From VBDM01 sp035702665 (GTDB lineage: Bacteria > Pseudomonadota > Gammaproteobacteria > Burkholderiales > SG8-39): a stretch of 64,000 bases of DNA. The translations under genes and the position numbers were made by a program. The notes under the pieces are model-generated. The model saw nothing but the letters and a program-made list of their open reading frames with translations, ran no database searches and was not told the origin of the DNA. The stretch lies in assembly GCA_035702665.1 (NCBI GenBank), contig DASSQD010000069.1, positions 1 to 64,000 on the forward strand. Direction: 5' to 3'. This document shows positions 49,430-58,901 of the stretch, one piece after another; within the stretch, counting starts at the first letter, position 1; each line of letters starts with the position of its first letter.

Positions 49430-50455
49430 ATGAAGACCACCGTAGCCATAGATTGCATGGGCGGCGATCACGGCCCGCACGTCACGGTGCCGGCGGCGCT
49501 CAATTTCCTCAAGTCCAGTCCCGACGTGGACATCGTGCTGGTGGGATTGCGCGACGCCGTCGAAGCCGAGCTCAAGGCGCGCGGCGCGAAAGCCGGCACG
49601 CGCCTGCGGGTTCGCCACGCGAGCGAGGTCGTCGCCATGGATGAATCTCCCGCGCTCGCGCTGCGCAGCAAGAAGGACTCCTCGATCCGCGTCGCGGTCG
49701 ACCTCGTCAAGAGCGGCGAGGCGCACGCCTGCGTCAGCGCGGGCAATACCGGCGCGTTGATGGCGATTTCGCGCTTCGTGCTCAAGACGCTGCCTGGCAT
49801 CGACCGTCCAGCGATCATCTCTGCTCTGCCCAATCTTCGGGGAAGCACCTACGTGCTCGACCTCGGCGCGAACGTCGATTGCGCGCCCGAGCACCTGCTT
49901 CAGTTCGCCATCATGGGGGCGACGCTGGTCCAGGCGGTCGAACACAAGGAGCGACCCAGCGTCGGCCTGCTCAACATCGGCGAGGAGGACATCAAGGGCA
50001 ACGAAGTGGTGAAGCGGGCGGGCGAGCTGCTGCGCGACAGCGGGCTCAACTTCATCGGCAATATCGAGGGAGACGGCATCTACAAGGGCGAAGCCGACGT
50101 GGTCGTGTGCGACGGCTTCGTCGGCAACGTCATGCTCAAGGCGTCCGAGGGCATCGCGCAGATGGTGCGCAGCTTCCTCCGCGAGGAGTTCATGCGCAGC
50201 CCGCTCACGAAGCTCGCAGGCGTCGTGGTGATGCCGGTGCTGTTCGCATTTCGCAAGCGCCTCGATCCGCGGCGCTTCAACGGAGCGACGCTCCTGGGGT
50301 TGCGGGGGATCGTGGTGAAGAGCCACGGTTCGGCCGACGTGCTCGGATTCGGCCGCGCGATCGAGCGCGCCGCGGAGGAAGTGCGGAACGAGGTTCTGCA
50401 TCGGCTGATGCTCCGCTTTGGATCGCCCGAGACGGCCGAGGCGGCGAGCTCGTGA
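49430..50455 (+). CDS. plsX: Phosphate acyltransferase PlsX
   Basis: 341 residues starting MKTTVAIDCMGGDHGP, with the family segments CVSAGNTGALMA and LNIGEEDIKGNEVVK. It makes acyl-phosphate from acyl-ACP for the PlsX/PlsY route to phosphatidic acid. It overlaps fabH by four bases (GTGA). Confidence 0.97.
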   Translation: MKTTVAIDCMGGDHGPHVTVPAALNFLKSSPDVDIVLVGLRDAVEAELKARGAKAGTRLRVRHASEVVAMDESPALALRSKKDSSIRVAVDLVKSGEAHACVSAGNTGALMAISRFVLKTLPGIDRPAIISALPNLRGSTYVLDLGANVDCAPEHLLQFAIMGATLVQAVEHKERPSVGLLNIGEEDIKGNEVVKRAGELLRDSGLNFIGNIEGDGIYKGEADVVVCDGFVGNVMLKASEGIAQMVRSFLREEFMRSPLTKLAGVVVMPVLFAFRKRLDPRRFNGATLLGLRGIVVKSHGSADVLGFGRAIERAAEEVRNEVLHRLMLRFGSPETAEAASS

Positions 50456-51411
50456 TCTGGTCGCGCATCGTCGGAACGGGAAGCTATCTGCCGCCCAAGG
50501 TCGTCACCAACGACGACCTCGCCGCGCGCATGGACACCTCCGACGAGTGGATCCGCACGCGCACCGGCATCCGGCAGCGTCATATAGCCGACCCTTCGCA
50601 AGCGTCGAGCGACCTCGCCACCGAGGCGAGCCGCGCGGCGCTCGCCGCTGCCGGCGTTCCCGTCGGGGAGATCGACCTCATCATCGTCGCCACCGCGACG
50701 CCCGACTACATCTTTCCGAGCACGGCCTGTCTCGTCCAGGCGAAGCTCGGCGCCGCGGGCTGCGCGGCGTTCGACATCCAGGCCGTGTGCAGCGGCTTCG
50801 TCTACGCGCTCGTCATCGCCGACAAGCTCGTCCGTTCAGGGCAGCATCGCTGCGCGCTCGTGATCGGCAGCGAGGTGTATTCGCGCATTCTCGACTGGAA
50901 CGACCGCGGCACGGCGGTGCTGTTCGGCGACGGCGCGGGCGCCGTCGTCCTGAAGGCGGATGCGAAGCCCGGAATACTCGGAAGCGTGCTGCACGCCGAC
51001 GGCTCCTACGCGAACATCCTTTCCGTGCCGGGCAACGTGTGCGGCGGCAAGATCGTGGGATCGCCGTTCCTGCAGATGGACGGACAGGCGGTCTTCAAGT
51101 TCGCCGTGAAGGTTCTCGACGAGGCGGCCCGTGAGACGCTGGCGCTGTGCGGGCTTACCGTGGCGGATGTCGACTGGCTCATTCCGCACCAGGCCAACGT
51201 GCGCATCCTGGAGGCGACCGCGAAGAGGCTCGGCCTGGACCGCTCCAAGCTCGTCGTCACGGTGGACCGGCACGCCAACACTTCGGCCGCATCGGTGCCG
51301 CTCGCGCTGGACCTGGCGATTCGGGACGGACGCATCAAGCCGGGACACAGGGTGATGCTCCAGGGCGTCGGCGGGGGATTCACCTGGGGCGCCGCGCTGG
51401 TGGAGATGTGA
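50452..51411 (+). CDS. fabH: 3-oxoacyl-ACP synthase III
   Basis: 319 residues. The catalytic triad is visible: cysteine in DIQAVCSGFVYAL, histidine in LIPHQANVRILE, and asparagine in RHANTSAAS. It starts fatty-acid synthesis by condensing acetyl-CoA with malonyl-ACP. GTG start within the plsX stop; the stop shares one base with the fabD ATG. Confidence 0.97.
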   Translation: MIWSRIVGTGSYLPPKVVTNDDLAARMDTSDEWIRTRTGIRQRHIADPSQASSDLATEASRAALAAAGVPVGEIDLIIVATATPDYIFPSTACLVQAKLGAAGCAAFDIQAVCSGFVYALVIADKLVRSGQHRCALVIGSEVYSRILDWNDRGTAVLFGDGAGAVVLKADAKPGILGSVLHADGSYANILSVPGNVCGGKIVGSPFLQMDGQAVFKFAVKVLDEAARETLALCGLTVADVDWLIPHQANVRILEATAKRLGLDRSKLVVTVDRHANTSAASVPLALDLAIRDGRIKPGHRVMLQGVGGGFTWGAALVEM

Positions 51412-52346
51412 TGAAGCTCGCGATGGTTTTTCCCGGGCAAGGATCGCAATCGGTGGGCATGCTCGCCGGCTACGGCGACGCGCCCGCGATCCGCGAAACG
51501 CTCGCCGAGGCGTCGGACATCCTGAGGCAGGACGTCGGCAAGCTCATGGCCGAAGGTCCAGCCGAAGATCTCAACAGCACCGTCAACACCCAGCCTGTAA
51601 TGGTGATTGCGGGCATCTGCGCGTGGCGGCTGTGGCGCGAGCTCGGCGGCGCGGAGCCCGCGATGGCCGCGGGTCACAGCCTCGGCGAGTACACCGCACT
51701 GGTCGCGGCGGGCGCGATCTCGTTCTCCGACGCGCTGCCCCTGGTGCGCCTGCGCGCGCAGGCGATGCAGGAGGCGGTTCCGCACGGCGTGGGGGCGATG
51801 GCGGCCATCCTGGGACTGAAAGACGATGACGTGCGTGCCGCATGCGATGATTCTGCTCTGGGGCAGATTTGCGAACCGGTGAACTGGAACGCTCCCGCCC
51901 AGGTAGTCATCGCGGGGCACGCCGACGCGGTAAGGCGTGCGATGGACGCCTCAAAGGCTCTCGGCGCGAAGCGGGCGATCCCGCTTCCGGTAAGCGCACC
52001 GTTTCACTCATCACTCATGAAGCCGGCTGCGGCACAGCTGCGGGAGGCTCTCTCCAAGATAACCGTCAAGCCTCCGCGCATTCCCGTCATACACAATGTC
52101 GATGCGAAGAGCCGCACCGATCCGGAGAGCATACGAGAGGCCCTGGTGACCCAGGCGGATCACCCCGTGCTCTGGGTGGAATGCGTGAAAGAGATGGCGG
52201 CGAGGGGCGCAACCCACGTGTTCGAGTGCGGGCCCGGAAAGGTGCTCGCGCCGCTCACCAAGCGCATCGCCGACGGGCTCGCCGGCCTCGCGCTCTCGGA
52301 CCGAGCGAGCGTGGAGTCGGGCGTGCAACTCTCCAAGGGGGCGTGA
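51411..52346 (+). CDS. fabD: Malonyl-CoA:ACP transacylase
   Basis: 311 residues. The FPGQGSQSVGM N-terminal loop and the nucleophile serine in AGHSLGEYTALVA are diagnostic; a histidine in SAPFHSSLM completes the active site. It loads malonyl groups onto ACP. TGATG junctions connect it to fabH before and fabG after. Confidence 0.97.
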   Translation: MKLAMVFPGQGSQSVGMLAGYGDAPAIRETLAEASDILRQDVGKLMAEGPAEDLNSTVNTQPVMVIAGICAWRLWRELGGAEPAMAAGHSLGEYTALVAAGAISFSDALPLVRLRAQAMQEAVPHGVGAMAAILGLKDDDVRAACDDSALGQICEPVNWNAPAQVVIAGHADAVRRAMDASKALGAKRAIPLPVSAPFHSSLMKPAAAQLREALSKITVKPPRIPVIHNVDAKSRTDPESIREALVTQADHPVLWVECVKEMAARGATHVFECGPGKVLAPLTKRIADGLAGLALSDRASVESGVQLSKGA

Positions 52347-53089
52347 TGGATCTTCAAGGCCAGCGCGCTCTGGTGACCGGCGCCTCGCGCGGGATCGGCA
52401 AGGCCGTCGCGCTGATGCTGGGCGGACGCGGCGCGACCGTGGTCGGCTCCGCGACCAGCGCGGCGGGCGCGCAGTCGATCACCGACTATCTTCGCGCGGC
52501 GGGGGCGCAGGGCCGAGGCGTCCAGCTCGACGTCAGGGTCGAGGCGAACGTGGAGTCGGTAGTGGCCGAGTTCGAAAAGGAGTACGGCGCAGTGTCGATC
52601 CTCGTCAACAACGCCGGCATCACGCAGGACAACCTCGCGATGCGCATGAAGGAAGCCGAGTGGGACGCGGTGATCGATACCAACCTGAAGTCGGTGTTTC
52701 GCCTGAGCAAGGCCGTGCTGCGCGGCATGCTCAAGGCGCGCGCGGGAAGGATCATCAACATCACGTCGGTGGTCGGTTCGAGCGGCAACGCCGGCCAGAT
52801 CAACTACGCCGCGGCGAAGGCCGGCATCGGCGGGATGACGCGCTCGCTGGCCCGCGAGATCGGCAGCCGCGGCGTCACGGTCAACTGCGTCGCGCCGGGT
52901 TTCATCGACACGGACATGACGCGGGCCCTGTCGGACGAGCAGCGGGCGGCGCTGCTGCTGCAGATTCCACTCGGCCGCCTCGGAAATCCGGAGGACGTGG
53001 CGGCGGTCGTGGCCTTCCTCGCCTCGCCCCAGGCCGCCTACATCACGGGCGCGACGCTGCATGTCAACGGCGGCATGTACATGGGTTGA
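52346..53089 (+). CDS. fabG: 3-oxoacyl-ACP reductase
   Basis: 247 residues of the short-chain dehydrogenase family: NADPH site VTGASRGIGKAVA, NNAGITQDN, catalytic serine in NITSVVGSSGN and YxxxK in INYAAAKAGIGG. It reduces 3-ketoacyl-ACP. It is the last gene before a small gap carrying the acpP promoter. Confidence 0.97.
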   Translation: MDLQGQRALVTGASRGIGKAVALMLGGRGATVVGSATSAAGAQSITDYLRAAGAQGRGVQLDVRVEANVESVVAEFEKEYGAVSILVNNAGITQDNLAMRMKEAEWDAVIDTNLKSVFRLSKAVLRGMLKARAGRIINITSVVGSSGNAGQINYAAAKAGIGGMTRSLAREIGSRGVTVNCVAPGFIDTDMTRALSDEQRAALLLQIPLGRLGNPEDVAAVVAFLASPQAAYITGATLHVNGGMYMG

Positions 53090-53116
53090 AAAATGACAAT
53101 GCGATTCTGCTACAAT
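53086..53116 (+). promoter_or_regulatory. acpP promoter with extended -10
   Basis: TTGAAA (53086-53091) overlaps the fabG stop; 19 bases later comes TACAAT (53111-53116) preceded by TGC, an extended -10. A separate promoter is expected because ACP is made in excess. Confidence 0.55.
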
Positions 53117-53165
53117 GCGCACCTTCGAATTTCGAGCGCATCCAACAAGGGGGAAGGAGCCCGCA

Positions 53166-53408
53166 ATGGAAAACGTTGAACAGCGCGTGAAGAAAATCGT
53201 CGCGGAACAGCTCGGCGTCAACGAGGCGGAGATCAAGAACGAATCCTCGTTTGTCGATGACCTCGGTGCGGATTCCCTCGACACGGTGGAGCTGGTGATG
53301 GCCCTCGAGGAGGAGTTCGAGACCGAGATTCCGGACGAGGAGGCCGAGAAGATCACGACGGTCCAGCAGGCCATCGCGTACGTTTCCGCGCACTCCAAGA
53401 AGACCTGA
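53166..53408 (+). CDS. acpP: Acyl carrier protein (housekeeping)
   Basis: 80 residues, highly acidic, with the phosphopantetheine serine S37 in the canonical DLGADSLDTVELVM. GGAAGGAG lies seven bases before the ATG. It is the main fatty-acid carrier and contrasts with the divergent ACP of the DSF locus at 25897. Confidence 0.97.
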   Translation: MENVEQRVKKIVAEQLGVNEAEIKNESSFVDDLGADSLDTVELVMALEEEFETEIPDEEAEKITTVQQAIAYVSAHSKKT

Positions 53409-53431
53409 TTTTTCGCACGGCCGGAGTCCAT

Positions 53432-54670
53432 TTGAGCCGCCGTCGTGTCGTCGTCACCGGATTAGGAATCATCTGCCCGATCGGCAACACCGTTGCCGAA
53501 GCCTGGTCGAACATACTCGCCGGCAAGTCCGGAATAGCGCGCATCGCCGCGTTCGATCCGAGTTCCGTCTCCAGCCAGATCGCCGGCGAAGTGAAGAACT
53601 TCGACGTGAGCGCCTATCTCACGCCGAAGGAAGCGCGCCGCATGGACCGCTTCATCCACTTCGGTATCGCCGCGGGCACACAGGCGCTGAAAGATTCGGG
53701 ACTCGAGGTCACGGAAGCCAGCGCTCCGCGCATCGGCGTGAACATCGGCTCTGGAATCGGCGGGTTGCCGGGCATCGAGGAAACGCACAACGACCTGCTC
53801 AAGGGCGGCCCGCGCAAGATCTCACCGTTCTTCATCCCGAGCACCATCATCAACATGATCTCGGGGAACTTCTCGATCATGCACGGCTTGAAGGGGCCCA
53901 ACCTCGCCATGGTCACGGCGTGCACGACCTCGGCGCACTGCATCGGCGAGTCTGGGCGCCTGATCGAGTACGGCGATTGCGACGTGATGGTCGCCGGGGG
54001 CGCCGAGGCGGCGATCACCGAGCTCACCGTCGGCGGGTTCTCGTCCGCGCGGGCGCTCTCGACGCGGAACGACGATCCCGCGACCGCGAGCCGGCCCTGG
54101 GACAGGGACCGCGACGGCTTCGTCCTGGCTGAGGGCGCGGGCGTGCTCGTCCTCGAAGAGCTCGAGCACGCGAAGAAGCGCGGCGCCAAGATCTACGCGG
54201 AGCTCGCGGGTTACGGAATGAGCGGCGACGCCTACCACATGACCGCGCCCCAGGAGAGCGGCGAGGGCGCGGCGCGCTGCATGGAAAACGCGCTGCGCAA
54301 CGCCGGCCTCAATCGCGAGGACATCGATTACATCAACGCCCACGGGACTTCGACACCGCTCGGGGATATCGCCGAGACCGTAGCGGTCAAGCGCTGCTTC
54401 GGGGAACGCGCGAAGAAGCTCGCCGTGAGCTCGACCAAGTCGATGACCGGGCATCTGCTCGGCGCGGCCGGAGGGGTCGAGGCCCTCTTCTCGGTGCTCG
54501 CCATACGCGATCAGGTCGCCCCGCCCACGGCCAACCTGGTCAACCAGGATCCCGCGTGCGACCTCGACTACGTGCCGAATTCCGCGCGCTCCATGCCCGT
54601 GCGGACGGCCCTGTCGAACTCGTTCGGGTTCGGCGGCACCAACGGAACCCTGATCTTCAGGCGCGTCTGA
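53432..54670 (+). CDS. fabF: Beta-ketoacyl-ACP synthase II
   Basis: 412 residues starting at TTG with GGAG five bases upstream. The triad is complete: cysteine in VTACTTSAHCIG, histidines in NAHGTSTPLGD and KSMTGHLLGAAGG. The AGGAEAAITE segment marks KAS II. It elongates acyl-ACP, including palmitoleoyl to vaccenoyl chains. A second, FabB-like synthase is at 26175. Confidence 0.96.
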   Translation: MSRRRVVVTGLGIICPIGNTVAEAWSNILAGKSGIARIAAFDPSSVSSQIAGEVKNFDVSAYLTPKEARRMDRFIHFGIAAGTQALKDSGLEVTEASAPRIGVNIGSGIGGLPGIEETHNDLLKGGPRKISPFFIPSTIINMISGNFSIMHGLKGPNLAMVTACTTSAHCIGESGRLIEYGDCDVMVAGGAEAAITELTVGGFSSARALSTRNDDPATASRPWDRDRDGFVLAEGAGVLVLEELEHAKKRGAKIYAELAGYGMSGDAYHMTAPQESGEGAARCMENALRNAGLNREDIDYINAHGTSTPLGDIAETVAVKRCFGERAKKLAVSSTKSMTGHLLGAAGGVEALFSVLAIRDQVAPPTANLVNQDPACDLDYVPNSARSMPVRTALSNSFGFGGTNGTLIFRRV

Positions 54671-54688
54671 TTTCGGGGACGGTGGCCC

Positions 54689-55135
54689 GTGCCGGCTGCA
54701 CCCCCGCTGCGCCTGGATGTGAGACCCTCGCGCCGCCTCGTTGCGGCCCTCGCGGTAGTCCACGGCCTGGCGCTCGCTGCGGCGTGGATCGGGTTGGGAG
54801 GATGGGGGCGTTATCCGGCCGGCGCGCTCGTCCTCGTTTCGCTGGGAGCGGCCGTCGCCCGGGCGCTTCTGCGGATTCCGGATCAGGCGATATCCCTGGA
54901 ATTGCACGAGGATGGACGCGCTTCCTGGAGAAACAGGGCGGGAATTTGGCACGAAGGGAAGCTCGGCCGGAGTCAATTCGTCTCGGCGATGGTCGCGCTC
55001 GTCGAGCTGGAAGCCGCGCGAGGTCGAAGGAAAAGGGTCGTTCTGATGCCCGATTCGGTCTCTCCGGAGGATTTTCGGCGTCTCCGGGTATGGCTGCGGT
55101 GGCGGCGAGACCCGCCCCGGCCGGATTCGGAATAA
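54689..55135 (+). CDS. YgfX-like membrane protein
   Basis: 148 residues from a GTG. Two hydrophobic helices near the N terminus (about 17-35 and 42-60) are followed by a soluble domain ending MPDSVSPEDFRRLRVWLRW, close to the ADSMDEAEWRDLRRIL-type end of E. coli YgfX. YgfX/CptA has been described as a membrane toxin partner of SdhE, but betaproteobacterial versions sit, as here, between fabF and rpoE with no SdhE gene. Function in this setting is unknown. Confidence 0.75.
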   Translation: MPAAPPLRLDVRPSRRLVAALAVVHGLALAAAWIGLGGWGRYPAGALVLVSLGAAVARALLRIPDQAISLELHEDGRASWRNRAGIWHEGKLGRSQFVSAMVALVELEAARGRRKRVVLMPDSVSPEDFRRLRVWLRWRRDPPRPDSE

Positions 55136-55149
55136 CCTTACGGGAAACT

Positions 55150-55177
55150 GAACTATCGCCTCACGGGCCGGTCTGTA
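55150..55177 (+). promoter_or_regulatory. Sigma-E type autoregulatory promoter for rpoE
   Basis: GAACTA (55150-55155), 16 bases, then TCTGTA (55172-55177) matches the ECF sigma-E consensus GAACTT-N16-TCTGA at nearly every position. It lies about 100 bases upstream of rpoE, the position of a self-activated promoter. A separate TATACT at 55213-55218 may be a housekeeping -10. Confidence 0.65.
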
Positions 55178-55281
55178 GCAGCACAGGCGCCGAGGCCACG
55201 AAATCACTACGGTATACTGGCCGCCGCCTGTGGACAACTTCGAACAGAAGCGCAGCACCGCTTCGTCAGGGATGGCGGCGG

Positions 55282-55881
55282 ATGGATGAGAGGGAACTCG
55301 ACCGACAGCTGGTCGAGCGGGCCCAGCGAGGCGACAAGCATGCTTTCGAGCTGCTGGTGTCGAAGTACCAACGCAAACTGGCGCGGCTGTTGTCCCGGTT
55401 CATCCGGGACCCGGTCGAAGTAGAGGACGTGGCACAGGAAGCATTCATCAAGGCGTATCGGGCGCTCCCTTCGTTCCGGGGAGACAGCGCCTTCTATACG
55501 TGGCTCTACCGCATCGGCATCAATACCGCGAAGAACTACCTGGTCGCGATGGGCAGGCGCGCCCCGACCACGACCGAGTTCGACAGCGAGGACGCCGAAG
55601 GCTTCGAGGACGGCGAGCAGCTGCGCGACATCAATACCCCCGAGAGCATGATGATGTCGGCGGAGATCGCCCGCACCGTCAACGATACCCTGGAGCACCT
55701 GCCCGAGGAGCTGCGCAGCGCCATCACGCTGCGCGAGCTCGAAGGGCTGAGCTACGAGGACATCGCGGCGATCATGAATTGCCCGATCGGAACCGTCCGG
55801 TCGAGGATATTCCGCGCGCGCGAAGCGATCGCGGAGCGGCTCCGGCCATTGCTCGATACGCGCAAGGACAAGAGGTGGTAG
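55282..55881 (+). CDS. rpoE: RNA polymerase sigma factor RpoE (sigma-E/AlgU)
   Basis: 199 residues with sigma-70 region 2 (VSKYQRKLARLLSRF; DVAQEAFIKAYRAL; FYTWLYRIGINTAKN) and region 4 (LPEELRSAITLRELEG; PIGTVRSRIFRARE). It directs the envelope-stress response and is held by RseA, encoded two bases downstream. The ATG at 55282 gives the usual N terminus MDERELDRQLVERAQ. rseA, rseB and mucD follow. Confidence 0.97.
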   Translation: MDERELDRQLVERAQRGDKHAFELLVSKYQRKLARLLSRFIRDPVEVEDVAQEAFIKAYRALPSFRGDSAFYTWLYRIGINTAKNYLVAMGRRAPTTTEFDSEDAEGFEDGEQLRDINTPESMMMSAEIARTVNDTLEHLPEELRSAITLRELEGLSYEDIAAIMNCPIGTVRSRIFRAREAIAERLRPLLDTRKDKRW

Positions 55882-55883
55882 CC

Positions 55884-56399
55884 ATGAAAGAGAAGCTCTC
55901 AGCGATCATCGACGGCGAATTCGAGGACGAAATCCACGTGCACATCACGCGCCTTCGCTCGGACCCCGAGCTTCGCGCCGCCTGGGACACGTATCATCTG
56001 ATCGGCGACGCGTTGCGAGGTCACATGTGCCGGGAGATCGCGCCCCGGGTAGTCTCCCGCTTGCGCGAGGAGCCGACGGTCCTCGCTCCGCGGCCTCGGG
56101 CCGGGAGCACGGCCCGGCGCATCGGGTGGTACGGGATGTACGCCGCCGCGAGCGCGGCCGCGGTGGCGGTCGTGGCGTGGACCGCGTTCCCGGGTTGGCA
56201 CACCGATCCTCAGCTCGCCGCCGGCGCGGTCGCGACCACGGCGGAGATTCCGGCCGAGAGCGTGGCGATCACCCTGCCCGCAGCGGAGGTCGAGGACTAC
56301 CTGCTCGCGCACCAGCCTTATTCCCACGTGAGCGCCATGCAGGGCGTCGCGCCCTACGTGCGCAGCGTCTCCGAAGAACGCGTGGCGGCGTCGAAATGA
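55884..56399 (+). CDS. rseA: Anti-sigma-E factor RseA
   Basis: 171 residues: a cytoplasmic sigma-binding domain (about 1-65, MKEKLSAIIDGE, WDTYHLIGDALRG), one membrane span (about 83-103) and a periplasmic tail. It keeps RpoE inactive until stress proteolysis. It starts two bases after rpoE and overlaps rseB by four. Confidence 0.92.
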   Translation: MKEKLSAIIDGEFEDEIHVHITRLRSDPELRAAWDTYHLIGDALRGHMCREIAPRVVSRLREEPTVLAPRPRAGSTARRIGWYGMYAAASAAAVAVVAWTAFPGWHTDPQLAAGAVATTAEIPAESVAITLPAAEVEDYLLAHQPYSHVSAMQGVAPYVRSVSEERVAASK

Positions 56400-57379
56400 C
56401 GGCGGACCTGGCGTTGCGGATGTGGCATCCGGTCAAGGTATTGCCGTTCCTGCTGCCGATGTCGGCGGCGATCGCCCAGACCGACATCTCGGGCCTGCAG
56501 TGGCTCCAGCGCATTTACGCCGCATCCGAGAAGCTCAGCTACACCGGCACCTTCGTCTACCAGCAAGGCCAGCGTAGCGAGACCTCGAGCATCGTCCACG
56601 TCGCCGACTCCGCCGGCCCGCGCGAGCGGCTCGAGACGCTCAACGGGGTTCCACGCGAAATCGTGCGCACCGGCGATGAGGTCGTCTGCTATCTCCCGGC
56701 GAGCAACACGCTGAAAATCGACAAGCAACCGGGCCGCCGGCCGTTCCCGGCGATCCTGTCCGAGCAGCTGAAGGATGTCTCGGACAACTACACGATCAAG
56801 AAAGGCAATGTCGAGCGAGTCGTGGGATACGAGTGCCAAGTGCTCGCCCTGGAGCCGAACGACCGCATGCGATACGGGCACCGCCTCTGGGCGGACCTCA
56901 AGACCGGCATGCTGCTCCAGGCGAAGACCTACAACGAGAAGCACGAGATGCTGGAGCAGTTCTTCTTCACCCAGATCAAGATCGGCGCCGTCGACCGCGA
57001 CCAGCTCAGGCCGCGCTACTCCCGCAAGAGCCGGGAGTGGCACATCGAGGACTCGGGCGCGACGAGCGCGAATCTTGCCGAGTCGGGATGGACGCTGCGC
57101 TCGAGGCCGCCGGGGTTCCGCACCGTGGCGGAACTGATCCGCACGGTCGGGGCCACGGGGGGCGTCGGGCACATCGTTCTCTCCGACGGGCTCGCGGCGA
57201 TCTCCGTGTTCATCGAGCCGGCGTCCGGCAAGCGGCCCGCGCCGCAGGCCGGGCTCGTGCGTGAGGGAGCGATCAACGTCTATACGCGTCCGCTGGGCAA
57301 CTACTGGGTCACGGTAGTCGGCGAGGCGCCGGCGGAGAGCGTAAAATACGTCGCTAACGCGGTGGAGTACCACAAGTAG
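56396..57379 (+). CDS. rseB: Sigma-E regulatory protein RseB/MucB
   Basis: 327 residues. A signal peptide (about 1-28) leads into the MucB/RseB fold starting WLQRIYAASEKLSYTGTFVYQQG, with the C-terminal small domain (about 225-325). It binds the periplasmic part of RseA and protects it from cleavage. ATGA overlap with rseA. Confidence 0.94.
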   Translation: MTADLALRMWHPVKVLPFLLPMSAAIAQTDISGLQWLQRIYAASEKLSYTGTFVYQQGQRSETSSIVHVADSAGPRERLETLNGVPREIVRTGDEVVCYLPASNTLKIDKQPGRRPFPAILSEQLKDVSDNYTIKKGNVERVVGYECQVLALEPNDRMRYGHRLWADLKTGMLLQAKTYNEKHEMLEQFFFTQIKIGAVDRDQLRPRYSRKSREWHIEDSGATSANLAESGWTLRSRPPGFRTVAELIRTVGATGGVGHIVLSDGLAAISVFIEPASGKRPAPQAGLVREGAINVYTRPLGNYWVTVVGEAPAESVKYVANAVEYHK

Positions 57380-57425
57380 AGCCAGGTCCGGCGCTTCCGC
57401 CCGCGGAACAACCGAGGATTTCGCG

Positions 57426-58850
57426 ATGGCGAGAGTACTGCTGGTTTGGCTCCTCCTGTGGGTGCCTTGTGCACTGCACGCACAGGGTCGAGAGCTTCCC
57501 GATTTCACGGAGCTCGCGGAGAAGCAGGGTCCCACCGTCGTCAACATCAGCACCACCCAGACGCGCGAGCGCCGCGCCTCGCCCCAGGTTCCGAACCTGG
57601 ACGAGGACGACCCGCTGTACGACTTCTTCCGCCGCTTCGTCCCGCGGCCGCCCGGCCCGGGCGGGCAGGGACCGCGCGACTTCGAGACCCGCTCGCTCGG
57701 CTCGGGCTTCATCATCAGCGCCGACGGCTACGTTCTCACCAACGCGCACGTCGTCGACGCCGCCGACGAGATCACCGTGTCGCTGACGGACAAGCGCGAG
57801 TTCAAGGCGCGCGTCATCGGCGCCGACAAGCGCACCGATCTCGCGCTGTTGAAGATCGACGCGACGGGCTTGCCTGCCGTGCGCATGGGCGACCCGACCC
57901 GCCTCAAGGTCGGCGAATGGGTCGTGGCGATCGGCTCGCCCTTCGGCTTCGCGAGCACCGTGACCGCGGGCATCGTGAGCGCCAAGGGACGCAGCCTTCC
58001 CCAGGAGAATTTCGTACCGTTCATCCAGACCGACGTCGCCATCAACCCGGGCAATTCCGGAGGCCCGCTGTTCAACATGCGCGGCGAGGTCGTCGGGATC
58101 AACTCCCAGATCTACAGCCGCACCGGCGGCTTCATGGGCCTGTCGTTCGCCATCCCCATCGACGTCGCGATGGAGGTGCAGGGACAGTTGCGGCAGTTCG
58201 GCCGCGTGAGCCGCGGGAGGATCGGGGTGGTGATCCAGGAAGTCTCGAAAGAGCTGGCGGAGTCGTTCGGGCTGTCCAAGCCCGCCGGCGCTCTGGTCAA
58301 CGCGGTGGAGAAGGGCGGACCCGCGGAGAAGGCCGGCGTCGAGGCGGGCGACATCATCATGAAGTTCGACAGCAAGCCGGTGGCCAGCTCGAACGAGCTG
58401 CCGCGCATCGTCGGCGGCACGAAGCCGGGAAGCAAGGCGAGCATCGAGCTGTGGCGCAAGGGCGCAACGCGTGAGGTCACGGTCACCGTCGGCGAGCTGC
58501 CCGAGGAAAAGGTCGCGACCCGCAGCGAGCGCAAGGGCAAGCCGCCCGAGATCGCCGCCAACCGCCTCGGATTCGTGGTGACCGACCTCAGCGCCGAGCA
58601 GAAGCGCGACCTCAAGGTCGGGGGCGGGGTGGTCGTGGAGGAGGTCCGCAACAACCGGCGCGCCGACGTGCGCACGGGCGACGTGATCACCGCGGTCACC
58701 AGCCGGGGGCAGACCACGGATGTGAAATCGACCGAGCAGTTCAACAAGGTGCTCGCCCAGCTGGATCCGGGCATGACGCTCACGCTTCACGTGCGACGGG
58801 GAGAGAGCAACCTGTTCGTCACGGTGAAGGGCGAAGTGGCGCCCGGGTAG
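57426..58850 (+). CDS. mucD: Periplasmic serine protease MucD (DegP/Do family)
   Basis: 474 residues with signal peptide (cleavage near LHAQG), a trypsin-like domain with H108 (TNAHVV), D138 (RTDLALLK) and S211 (GNSGGP), and two PDZ domains (about 265-350 and 375-465). It degrades or holds misfolded envelope proteins and feeds back on sigma-E. Last gene before a strong terminator. Confidence 0.95.
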   Translation: MARVLLVWLLLWVPCALHAQGRELPDFTELAEKQGPTVVNISTTQTRERRASPQVPNLDEDDPLYDFFRRFVPRPPGPGGQGPRDFETRSLGSGFIISADGYVLTNAHVVDAADEITVSLTDKREFKARVIGADKRTDLALLKIDATGLPAVRMGDPTRLKVGEWVVAIGSPFGFASTVTAGIVSAKGRSLPQENFVPFIQTDVAINPGNSGGPLFNMRGEVVGINSQIYSRTGGFMGLSFAIPIDVAMEVQGQLRQFGRVSRGRIGVVIQEVSKELAESFGLSKPAGALVNAVEKGGPAEKAGVEAGDIIMKFDSKPVASSNELPRIVGGTKPGSKASIELWRKGATREVTVTVGELPEEKVATRSERKGKPPEIAANRLGFVVTDLSAEQKRDLKVGGGVVVEEVRNNRRADVRTGDVITAVTSRGQTTDVKSTEQFNKVLAQLDPGMTLTLHVRRGESNLFVTVKGEVAPG

Positions 58851-58901
58851 CCCATATCTCGCTTCGATACGCTAGAATTCAAGGTCTTGCAGCAGGCAGC
58901 G

